From NCBI GenBank assembly GCA_937960895.1, contig CALCJD010000057.1, positions 1-14,869 on the forward strand: a stretch of 14,869 nucleotides of DNA. The letters are read 5' to 3'. Of the stretch, positions 1 to 6,536 are shown piece after piece. Each line of letters starts with the position of its first letter. The stretch's first letter is position 1. Position numbers and translations under genes: made by a program. Origin of the DNA: an uncultured Spartobacteria bacterium (GTDB lineage Bacteria; Verrucomicrobiota; Verrucomicrobiia; Chthoniobacterales; Terrimicrobiaceae). Below the pieces are notes generated by a model, which was given only the letters and a program-made list of their open reading frames with translations, was not told the origin of the DNA and ran no database searches.

Positions 1-27
1 TCCGCCCCGGTGCTTCCCGGATTCTGA
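1..27 (+). CDS. C-terminal end of an upstream gene (partial)
   Basis: Reading from base 1 gives eight codons (SAPVLPGF) and then TGA at 25-27. That stop shares its final A with the ATG of the flavoprotein gene, forming TGATG, a classic translational-coupling junction. Too little is left to identify the product. Support is only the junction and the lack of any other upstream signal for the next gene; a chance stop cannot be excluded. Confidence 0.35.
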   Translation, partial: SAPVLPGF

Positions 28-1172
28 TGCGACGGTTTGATGTGGTGGTGATCGGCGGCGGCGCGGCCGGTCTGATGTGTGCGCTGACCGCCGGCGGACG
101 CGGACGTTCCGTGGCGGTGCTGGAACACAATGACCGCGTGGGCAAAAAGATCGCCATTTCCGGAGGCGGACGGTGCAATTTCACCAATCTGCGGGCCGGG
201 CCGGACAATTACCTTTCGGCCAGTCCCGACTTCTGCCGCTCCGCGCTGGCGCGTTTCCGTCCTGCCGATTTTCTCGCGATGGTCGAGCGCCACGGCATTG
301 CGTACCACGAAAAGACGCTCGGCCAGCAGTTTTGCAACACCAGCTCGCGGGCCATCATCGGGATGCTCGTCACGGAGTGTCGCCAGGCCGGCGTGGAGAT
401 TCTTTGCAACTGCGAGGTGCGGGAGGTCCGCCGGCCGGGGGAGTTCGAACTCGAGACGTCCCGGGGCTTGCTGTCCGGGCGTTCCCTCGTCGTGGCGACG
501 GGCGGGCTTTCCTTCGCAAGGCTGGGCGCCACGGACTTTGGCTACCGCCTGGCCGGGCAGTTCGGATTGCGCGTCACCCCGCTGCGGCCCGGACTGGTGC
601 CGCTGGTCTGGAAAAACCGCGATGCGGATCTGGAGGCGTTGAGCGGGGTGGCGTTGCCGGTGACGGCGTCCTGCGGAGGGGCGCGGTTTTCCGAGGCGAT
701 GCTTTTTACGCACCGCGGAGTCAGCGGTCCGGCCATCCTGCAGATCTCGTCCTATTGGAACGGCCGGGATCCCGTGGAGATCGACCTGCTGCCGGGGAGG
801 GAGGGACCGCCGCCCGGAGGCGTCCTGTCCGCCCATCTGGCGCGGGTGTGGCCCCGGCGGTTTGCCGAGGTCTGGTGTGCGCGTCACGCTCCCCGCCGTC
901 CCCTGGCCCAATGCCGCCGCGAAGAGCGTGCGGCGGTGGAAAACGCCCTGCGCCGCTGGCCGCTGGAGTTTTCCGGAACCGAAGGATACGCCAAGGCGGA
1001 GGTCACGCTGGGCGGCGTGGACACACGCGATCTTTCCTCGAAAACCCTGGAAGCCCGCTCGGTTCCGGGCCTGCATTTCATCGGCGAGGTGGTTGATGTC
1101 ACCGGCTGGCTGGGTGGCTACAATTTCCAATGGGCGTGGGCCAGCGGGCATGCCGCGGGGCTTGCCGTCTGA
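27..1172 (+). CDS. BaiN/HI0933-family NAD(P)/FAD-dependent oxidoreductase
   Basis: A flavoprotein of 381 aa, the usual length for the HI0933/YhiN/BaiN family. Seen: an N-terminal dinucleotide-binding fold with GGGAAG at 10-15; the family signature SGGGRCNFTN at 45-54; ATGG at 157-160; FTHRGVSGPAIL at 227-238; AEVTLGGVD at 324-332; and a C-terminal FAD-closing segment, GLHFIGEVVDVTGWLGGYN, at 348-366. There is no signal peptide, so it is cytosolic. Family members are poorly characterised. Some gut clostridial members act in bile-acid dehydroxylation, but that role cannot be carried over here. The ATG overlaps the preceding TGA, and the GxGxxG motif lies at the expected distance from it, which supports this start. 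A cysteine-cluster gene follows 25 bp downstream on the same strand. The physiological substrate is unknown. Confidence 0.9.
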   Translation: MRRFDVVVIGGGAAGLMCALTAGGRGRSVAVLEHNDRVGKKIAISGGGRCNFTNLRAGPDNYLSASPDFCRSALARFRPADFLAMVERHGIAYHEKTLGQQFCNTSSRAIIGMLVTECRQAGVEILCNCEVREVRRPGEFELETSRGLLSGRSLVVATGGLSFARLGATDFGYRLAGQFGLRVTPLRPGLVPLVWKNRDADLEALSGVALPVTASCGGARFSEAMLFTHRGVSGPAILQISSYWNGRDPVEIDLLPGREGPPPGGVLSAHLARVWPRRFAEVWCARHAPRRPLAQCRREERAAVENALRRWPLEFSGTEGYAKAEVTLGGVDTRDLSSKTLEARSVPGLHFIGEVVDVTGWLGGYNFQWAWASGHAAGLAV

Positions 1173-1197
1173 AGGGTTTTCCTTCCAGGCTGGCGTC

Positions 1198-1659
1198 ATG
1201 ATTTTTCGGGAGACCCTTGATTCCGCCCTGCGGGACGTTCGCGCCGTTTACGCGGACCTTGCCGCCCGGCCCGTGGCGCGGAATTGCGAGCTGCGCACGG
1301 AATGCTGCCGGTTCAAACTCACCGGCCTCGTTCCGCATCTGACCGCCGGCGAGGCCCTCCTGGCGGCCCGGGCATTGCGCGCGACCGGACGGAAACACCT
1401 GCCGGAACCCGTGGACGGGGCGTGTCCGTTTTTGCATCCGGCGACCTCCCGCTGCACCATCTACGCCGACCGGCCCTTCGGGTGCCGGACGCATTTCTGC
1501 CGCGAGGCGGGCGGACCGTATCAGCGCCGCGAAGTGCTGGATCTCATCCGGCGCCTCGAGGAGGTCGACAGCCGGCTGGGACGGGAGGGGCCGCGCCCCC
1601 TGCCGGATGCCGTGCGGCGGGCCCTCCGCCTCCTTGACGGCATGCGCGGAGGGCGGTGA
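1198..1659 (+). CDS. YkgJ-family cysteine cluster protein
   Basis: A protein of 153 aa with seven cysteines: C30, C36, C37, C76, C86, C96 and C101. The core CPF..(8)..CTIYADRPFGCR..FC at 76-101 matches the YkgJ/Fe-S-cluster-like family (UPF0153, PF03692), thought to bind zinc or an Fe-S centre. The biochemical role is not established. It is preceded by the paired N-terminal motif C30..C36-C37. The reading frame is open further upstream, back to 862 inside the flavoprotein gene. I chose the ATG at 1198 because it lies 25 bp after that gene's stop and gives a family-typical N-terminus. No good Shine-Dalgarno is visible, and expression probably depends on readthrough from the flavoprotein gene. 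The last third is Arg/Leu-rich and probably helical. Confidence 0.85.
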   Translation: MIFRETLDSALRDVRAVYADLAARPVARNCELRTECCRFKLTGLVPHLTAGEALLAARALRATGRKHLPEPVDGACPFLHPATSRCTIYADRPFGCRTHFCREAGGPYQRREVLDLIRRLEEVDSRLGREGPRPLPDAVRRALRLLDGMRGGR

Positions 1660-1716
1660 GGACGTGCACCCGGGGCTTGCCAGCGGTCCCCCGGGAGGCG
1701 AGACTTTCCCTTTGCC

Positions 1717-2628
1717 ATGCATATCCGGGAGATTTTCAAGAACCATCCCACAACCTTTTCCTTCGAGTTCTTTCCGCCGAAGACTCCCGAGGCGGCGGAG
1801 AGCCTGTTTCAGACCATTCGCGATCTCGAACCGTACCAGCCGCATTTTGTGAGCGTCACCTACGGCGCAGGCGGGTCCACCCGCGAACTGACCCACGACC
1901 TCGTCGTGCGGATCCGCAAGACCACGACGCTCGATCCCATTCCGCACCTGACCTGCGTGTGCCACAGGGAGGCGGAAATTGCGGCCATCCTGGAGCGCTA
2001 CGCCCAGGCCGGGGTGAGCAACATCCTGGCCCTTGCGGGTGATCCGCCGCGCGGCGTGCCCTATGACAGGGCGAATGACGATTTCCGGCACGCCGCGGAT
2101 CTGGTGGCCTTCATCCAGAAATTCAACGCGTCCGGCCGGCATCCCGAAGGGGGCTTCGGCGTCGGCGTGGCGGGTTTCCCGGAGGGCCATCCGGCCACGT
2201 CCAACCGGCTGGTGGAGATGGATTACCTCAAGCGCAAGGTGGACGCCGGCGCGGACTACATTGTGACCCAGTTGTTTTTCGACAACCGGGATTTTCTCGA
2301 TTTCCGCGACCGCTGCGAGCTGGCGGGCATCAACGTGCCGATCATCGCCGGGATCATGCCGGTGACCTCGCTCGCCGGCATGCGCCGCATGGCGGAACTG
2401 GCGGCCGGAGTCCGCTTCCCCGCCAAACTCCTCCGCGCCCTGCAACGCTGCGGCGACGATCCCGAGGCGGTGGCCCGGGTGGGCGTTCACTACGCCTCCG
2501 AGCAGTGCCATGACCTCCTGGAACACAAGGTGCGCGGCATCCATTTCTACACCCTGAACAAATCCGACGCGACCAAGCGGATTTTTGAAAGTCTCGGACT
2601 GAAACACTCGCGGCTGGCGGCGGCCTAG
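1717..2628 (+). CDS. metF: methylenetetrahydrofolate reductase (NAD(P)H)
   Basis: A flavoenzyme that reduces 5,10-methylene-THF to 5-methyl-THF, the methyl donor for methionine synthesis. It is 303 aa, matching the bacterial MetF TIM-barrel. Seen: FSFEFFPPK at 14-22, with E17 at the position of the catalytic glutamate; SVTYGAGGSTRE at 46-57; ALAGDPP at 105-111, with the flavin-proximal aspartate D109; TQLFFDN at 184-190; PIIAGIMP at 208-215; and the C-terminal FYTLNK at 277-282. There is no eukaryotic-type regulatory domain, as expected in bacteria. The leader is only 57 bp from the YkgJ stop. A GGGAGG sequence there is about 20 bases from the ATG, too far for a normal Shine-Dalgarno. No SAM or SAH riboswitch is apparent. 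A GC hairpin sits over the stop codon. Confidence 0.96.
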   Translation: MHIREIFKNHPTTFSFEFFPPKTPEAAESLFQTIRDLEPYQPHFVSVTYGAGGSTRELTHDLVVRIRKTTTLDPIPHLTCVCHREAEIAAILERYAQAGVSNILALAGDPPRGVPYDRANDDFRHAADLVAFIQKFNASGRHPEGGFGVGVAGFPEGHPATSNRLVEMDYLKRKVDAGADYIVTQLFFDNRDFLDFRDRCELAGINVPIIAGIMPVTSLAGMRRMAELAAGVRFPAKLLRALQRCGDDPEAVARVGVHYASEQCHDLLEHKVRGIHFYTLNKSDATKRIFESLGLKHSRLAAA

Positions 2629-2641
2629 ACGGCGCCGCCGG
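2614..2641 (+). terminator. GC-rich hairpin spanning the metF stop codon
   Basis: The arms CTGGCGGCG (2614-2622) and CGCCGCCGG (2633-2641) pair over nine positions with one G-U wobble. The 10-base loop contains the TAG stop. No T-tract follows, so it is not a canonical intrinsic terminator. It may be a 3' stabilising or pausing structure, or a by-product of GC-rich sequence. Confidence 0.3.
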
Positions 2642-2682
2642 ATACGGGGCGGAATCCGCGCCCGGAGGGAGCCTGGCGATCC

Positions 2683-2705
2683 GCGGTTTTCCCCTTCAAA
2701 ACCGC
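2683..2705. terminator. perfect 8-bp inverted repeat between metF and the PLD gene
   Basis: GCGGTTTT (2683-2690) and AAAACCGC (2698-2705) form a perfect 8-bp stem with a 7-base loop (CCCCTTC). It lies in the 124-bp gap after metF. A T-rich stretch (TTTCTTTTTT) follows only after about 12 bases. That is too far for a standard terminator, though a weak terminator or a protein-binding palindrome is possible. Its placement between two unrelated genes suggests a transcription-unit boundary. Confidence 0.35.
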
Positions 2706-2752
2706 AAATCCGGCACTTTCTTTTTTCCCGGGCGGCAGGTAATTTTCGCCCC

Positions 2753-3742
2753 ATGTTCCTGCCGATTCCCCATCTGATAGTTCAACCCGACGATGGCGTC
2801 GGCCCGGTGCGTGAATTCATCTCGCTCGCGAAAAAGTCGCTTTTGATCAAGCAGTTCACCTTTTCCGAACCCACCCTGATGCAGGCCGTGGTGGACCGCA
2901 AGAATGCCGGCGTCGACGTCCGTGTCATGCTCAACCCCAAACGCTCCGGCGGGGATCGCGCCAATGATGAAACCTACGACTTCTTCAAGAAGAACGGGGT
3001 CAACATCCAATGGGCCAATCCCAAGTTTTACGTCACCCACGAGAAGTCGATCGTGGTGGACGGCGAGGCGGCGATGATCGCCACCTACAACCTCTGTGAG
3101 AAATATTTCACGAAGACCCGCGACTATGGGGTGATCACGCAGGATCCGGTGCGCGTGGCGCAGGTGATCGAGGGATTCGAGGCCGATTGGGAGCATCGCG
3201 ACTGGCTCCCCAATCCCCACACGGGATTGTTGTGGAGCAATGCGAATTCCCGCGCCCACATGGCGGCGTTCATTGACGCGGCGAAAAAGCGCCTCGACGT
3301 CCAGCATCCGAAGTTTGTCGATGCGGTCATCACCGACCGCCTTCTTGCGGCGGCCGAGCGCGGCGTGCACGTGCGGGTGCTTTGCGGCGGCAAGCACGGA
3401 ATCAGCGACTGGGACATTCTCGACACCTTCTCGTCGCTGCGCATCCTCAAGCGTTTCGGCGTGAAGGTGCACAAGCAAAAGAACCTGCGCCTCCACGCCA
3501 AACTGCTTATTTCCGACAACGAGCACGCCCTGGTCGGCTCGATGAACATCGACCGCAGCGCCTTTGACCTGCGGCGCGAGCTCGGCACGACCATCCGCGA
3601 CGAGGCCATCGTCAAGCGCCTCATCGAGGTGTTTGAAAACGACTGGGACACCTCCCACAGTTACGATCCGCCGGACCCGCTCAACCCCGAAAAACACAAG
3701 GAGACCGATTTTCCGCACGACAAGGATCTCCGGCATGAGTGA
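2753..3742 (+). CDS. phospholipase D-superfamily protein (cardiolipin synthase-like)
   Basis: A protein of 329 aa with two complete HKD motifs: H96-x-K98-x4-D103, followed by an MIATYN-type motif, and H248-x-K250-x4-D255, followed by VGSMNIDRSAFDLRREL. The second block is typical of phosphatidyltransferases and cardiolipin synthases. Two motifs in one chain give the usual pseudo-symmetric catalytic pair. Bacterial ClsA-type enzymes are about 480 aa with two N-terminal membrane helices. This protein has neither a signal peptide nor a membrane segment, so it is more like ClsB/ClsC or a generic PLD-like phosphodiesterase. The charged C-terminus, with His, Lys and Asp, carries no recognised domain. 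The start is the first ATG. A GGCAGG about 15 bases upstream is a poor Shine-Dalgarno. The stop lies 8 bp inside the first CHR gene. The substrate cannot be told from sequence. Confidence 0.88.
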   Translation: MFLPIPHLIVQPDDGVGPVREFISLAKKSLLIKQFTFSEPTLMQAVVDRKNAGVDVRVMLNPKRSGGDRANDETYDFFKKNGVNIQWANPKFYVTHEKSIVVDGEAAMIATYNLCEKYFTKTRDYGVITQDPVRVAQVIEGFEADWEHRDWLPNPHTGLLWSNANSRAHMAAFIDAAKKRLDVQHPKFVDAVITDRLLAAAERGVHVRVLCGGKHGISDWDILDTFSSLRILKRFGVKVHKQKNLRLHAKLLISDNEHALVGSMNIDRSAFDLRRELGTTIRDEAIVKRLIEVFENDWDTSHSYDPPDPLNPEKHKETDFPHDKDLRHE

Positions 3743-4328
3743 GTCCGCGACGGTGCAGGGATCCGGGGGCGGCGCGACGGGGGGGAAGGTCTCCCTGCTC
3801 ACGCTGGCGCTGGCGTTCAACCACATCGCCGTGGCGTCCTTCGGCGGCGGGCTGTCCGCCTGGTCGCGGGAGGTGGTGGTCGTGCAGAAAAAATGGATGA
3901 CCGACGAGGAGTTTCTCAGCGCCGTCACCATGTGCCGGATTCTTCCCGGAGCCAACCAGGTCAATCTGGCGGTCTTTGTCGGCAACAAGATGGCCGGCGT
4001 GCCGGGCGCGCTGGCGGCCATTGTCGGTCTCACCTTTGTGCCCGTGTTGATCGTGCTGGCGATGGGGTACGGGTATTTCACATTTCACCATGTGCCGGCG
4101 CTGCAGGACATCCTGCGCGGTGCGGCGGCCGCGGCGGTCGCCCTCACCTTTGCCATGGCGATCAAAACCGGCAAAAAGTGCCTCGGCGGCCCGATGCCCG
4201 TCGTTTTGTTTGCCGCCATCTTTTTGCTCAACGGCGTGCTGCGCTGGCATCTGCTGCCCTGCCTCGCGCTGCTGGCGCCGGTGAGCCTGCTGTGGGGCTG
4301 GCCGCGCGGCCAGAAAAGGAAGTCATGA
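3735..4328 (+). CDS. chromate transporter, CHR subunit 1 (short CHR type)
   Basis: A hydrophobic 197-aa protein with the CHR-domain signatures: FGGG at 36-39, followed by REVVV and WMTDEEF, and the conserved PGANQVNLA at 71-79. Membrane segments are visible near 22-38, 90-115, 128-145 and 155-190. It belongs to the ion-transporter family typified by ChrA, which exports chromate, but many members have no proven substrate. Short CHR proteins (about 200 aa) normally occur as adjacent pairs in opposite membrane orientation that together equal one long ChrA. The frame is open upstream into the PLD gene. The ATG at 3735 is chosen because it overlaps the PLD stop by 8 bp and leaves a short Gly-rich N-tail before the first helix. 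It overlaps the next gene by ATGA. Confidence 0.9.
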   Translation: MSESATVQGSGGGATGGKVSLLTLALAFNHIAVASFGGGLSAWSREVVVVQKKWMTDEEFLSAVTMCRILPGANQVNLAVFVGNKMAGVPGALAAIVGLTFVPVLIVLAMGYGYFTFHHVPALQDILRGAAAAAVALTFAMAIKTGKKCLGGPMPVVLFAAIFLLNGVLRWHLLPCLALLAPVSLLWGWPRGQKRKS

Positions 4329-4888
4329 ATCTCCGGACTTACATCCAGATCCTCACGCTCTTTTCCGGGCTCTCCCTCATGTCGATCGGCGGCGGCAACA
4401 CCGTGCTGCCGGAAATGCATCTGAAGGCGGTCAACGACTACAATTGGATGGCCGACAGTCAGTTTGCCGACATCTTCGCGATTTCCCAGGCGGCGCCCGG
4501 ACCCAGCATCCTCATTGTGACGCTGGTGGGGTACAAGGCGGGCCTCGGCGCGGTGCCGGCGGAGTGGGCGCAAGTCGGCGGCGTGGCCGGCGCCATCCTC
4601 GCCACGGCGGCAATGATGATCCCGGCCGGAATTTTGGTTTATCTGGTGGCGAGGGTTTGGGAGAGCGCGAAGGAATCCTCCTTCCGCAAGGCCGTCGAAA
4701 AGGGGTTTGCCCCGCTGACCGTCGGCCTTGTGCTGGCGAGTGCCTACGTGATGAGCCGCACCGCCGACCACGACTGGCGGGCCTATCTTTTGACCGGCGT
4801 GTGCACGCTGATTTTTGTCTTCACCAAGGTAAACCCACTGGTCGTGGTGGGGGTGGCGGGGGTGTTGGGCTGGTTGGGCGTGGTGTGA
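4325..4888 (+). CDS. chromate transporter, CHR subunit 2 (short CHR type)
   Basis: A 187-aa membrane protein, partner of the preceding CHR protein. Seen: SIGGGNTVLPE at 20-30 and AISQAAPGPS at 52-61, the CHR signature region. Hydrophobic segments lie near 8-24, 62-75, 85-110, 128-145 and 155-185. It starts with ATG overlapping the previous stop (ATGA), so the two subunits are probably translated in coupling at equal amounts. Each subunit has its own complete motif set and a normal N-terminus, so this is a natural pair, not a frameshifted long ChrA. The substrate may be chromate or another oxyanion. The last 68 bp lie antisense to the end of the membrane-protein gene on the other strand. Confidence 0.9.
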   Translation: MNLRTYIQILTLFSGLSLMSIGGGNTVLPEMHLKAVNDYNWMADSQFADIFAISQAAPGPSILIVTLVGYKAGLGAVPAEWAQVGGVAGAILATAAMMIPAGILVYLVARVWESAKESSFRKAVEKGFAPLTVGLVLASAYVMSRTADHDWRAYLLTGVCTLIFVFTKVNPLVVVGVAGVLGWLGVV

Positions 4889-6536
4889 GGCACGGACGGA
4901 GATCGTAAACCGCGCCGATTCCCCCGGTCACAAAATCCGGACGGTCCGTCCGGCGCAGGGCGCCCCATTGCACATTGAGTTTTGGGGCGGCGATTTCCCA
5001 GCTGACGTCGCCCCGGAGCGCCGCCCCGGTGAGTTGCATTTTCTCCAGGTAGTCCAGGCCGTGGCTCCACAGGTGTCCCTCGTAGCCGGCGGCGACCTTG
5101 CGTCCGAGCAGGATGAGCGGGTGATTGTAATCCGGCACGGCCGCAAAGCGGTCGGTGGCGGGAATGTCCTTCACCGCCGCCCGCCAGAAGGCGAGTTCCG
5201 AACGGCGGGCCAGCGTGTAGCCGTGACGCGCATCCAGGCCGCCGATCAGGGAGACCGCTCCGGAGAAAAACAGAACCCCGCAAAGCGCCGCCTGCGCCGG
5301 CCGTTGCAGAGGACGGATCACCAGGTTCCAGAGATAGGGGGCGACCACGAGCCAGCTCCACATCATCAGTTTCATGTTGTCCCATTCCCACACGCTGAAG
5401 GCGACGAAGCAGCAGATCAGGAAAATCGCCGCGGCCGTCAGGACGAACCCCTGCGCCTCGGCGTCCTTCCTTCGGAGGGCGAGGGCGATGGTGGCCAGCC
5501 CAAGGGGCAGGGTCAGCCCGAAATCCTTCAGCACCGTGATCCATCCCCTGGCCTCCGGCTTCGCATAAAAATCGGGCAGCCACGTCCAGGCCAGGTGCAG
5601 GCCGGATGCGGAGAAATTTCCCGTGACCAGCAGCACGCAGACCGTGGCCGGAACCAATGCGGCGCCGACAAGGAGGACCAGCGCCCGACGGGCGGACGGC
5701 CGCATCAGGAAGAAGCCCGCCAGCATGACGCTCAAAAAGATGAAGGTATGCAGGCTGAAAAGCGGCATGGAGGCGTAAAGCACAATCTGCAGCCAGCGCG
5801 CGAGGACGGGCCGGCCATTCCGGAAAAACTCCTCCCGCCACGTTGTCAGCAACAGCAGACCGGCCGGCAGAGCAAACAAAAGTCCGCGCTGGGTGACAAA
5901 CATCGACAGGAAGAGGTTTTTCCAGACGAGTTCCGCCTGGAAGTCCTCCGGGAATCCGGTCCGGAAAATGGCAAACCCCGCCAGTCCCCCGTTGAATAAA
6001 AACGCCGCCAGGGCAAACGCCCCGCCCCAGCGCCAGAGGGCAAATCCGGTCAGCGCCGCCCCGGCCAGCCCGGTCCAGATGAGTCCGCGAAACGTCCCCA
6101 CACCGCAAAGCTCCAGCAGGCTGTTGAAGAGATCCGCGCCCAGCGGGTAGGTGAGGGGAACGCCGGTGAGGATGGGGCTTTCGGGCCAGAAGGGGACGCC
6201 GCCGGCGAGGTAACGGATGAAATGGATGTGCAGTGACATGTCGCCGAGGTTGTTGGGCGACAGCACAAACACCTCGTCACCGCGCTCCCCGACCAGCCAG
6301 AGAAAGGCGCGCAGGGAGACGAGCCCAAAGACGAGGAAAAGAAACACGTCCCATCGGCCCACGGCCGGCCGGGCTTCCGCGGGAGTCGTCCGCACCGCGA
6401 ACCATGCCACGCCGAGGCCGAGGACCAGCGAGGCCGCGGCGGCTCCCGCATTGAGCCCGCCCAGCACAAAGGCTAGGATGACCGCAGCGAGGACCGAGCC
6501 GACGGCCCACGAAAGGACGGCGACGGCGGTTCTCAT
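4821..6536 (-). CDS. multi-spanning GT-C-like membrane protein
   Basis: A 571-aa, strongly hydrophobic protein with many membrane segments, roughly residues 6-48, 62-82, 150-190, 218-232, 247-276, 284-305, 338-355, 364-382, 393-407 and 415-433. The first long loop has NNLGDMSLHIHFIRYL at 95-110 and PLTYPLGADLFNSLL at 127-141, in the position where GT-C glycosyltransferases carry an acidic catalytic site. WDNMKLM is at 385-391. A soluble domain of about 110 aa follows. I cannot assign a named family; a polyprenyl-phosphate-sugar-dependent transferase is inferred. The ATG at 6536 overlaps the upstream gene's stop (ATGA), which fixes the start. An in-frame extension to 6644 is rejected as Pro/Arg-rich. 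The C-terminal 20 or so residues are proline-rich and encoded antisense to the CHR gene, probably a non-conserved extension. Confidence 0.75.
   Translation of the reverse strand: MRTAVAVLSWAVGSVLAAVILAFVLGGLNAGAAAASLVLGLGVAWFAVRTTPAEARPAVGRWDVFLFLVFGLVSLRAFLWLVGERGDEVFVLSPNNLGDMSLHIHFIRYLAGGVPFWPESPILTGVPLTYPLGADLFNSLLELCGVGTFRGLIWTGLAGAALTGFALWRWGGAFALAAFLFNGGLAGFAIFRTGFPEDFQAELVWKNLFLSMFVTQRGLLFALPAGLLLLTTWREEFFRNGRPVLARWLQIVLYASMPLFSLHTFIFLSVMLAGFFLMRPSARRALVLLVGAALVPATVCVLLVTGNFSASGLHLAWTWLPDFYAKPEARGWITVLKDFGLTLPLGLATIALALRRKDAEAQGFVLTAAAIFLICCFVAFSVWEWDNMKLMMWSWLVVAPYLWNLVIRPLQRPAQAALCGVLFFSGAVSLIGGLDARHGYTLARRSELAFWRAAVKDIPATDRFAAVPDYNHPLILLGRKVAAGYEGHLWSHGLDYLEKMQLTGAALRGDVSWEIAAPKLNVQWGALRRTDRPDFVTGGIGAVYDLRPCLTPRPTSPTPPPPPPRPVGLPW

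Noticed and set aside
1660..1716. SAM or SAH riboswitch before metF
   Set aside because: The gap is only 57 bp and shows no multi-helix folding pattern of those classes.
1099..2754. Long open frame on the - strand (551 codons)
   Set aside because: It lies opposite YkgJ and metF, both with clear family motifs. Its translation is rich in His, Arg and Gly with no domain, as expected from antisense of GC-rich coding DNA.
2696..4081. Long open frame on the - strand (461 codons)
   Set aside because: Antisense shadow of the PLD-like and first CHR genes, which carry intact HKD and CHR motifs.
3735..4888. Frameshifted single long ChrA gene
   Set aside because: Each half has its own CHR signature, a normal start and a normal end, and the junction is a clean ATGA overlap. 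This is the standard paired short-CHR arrangement.
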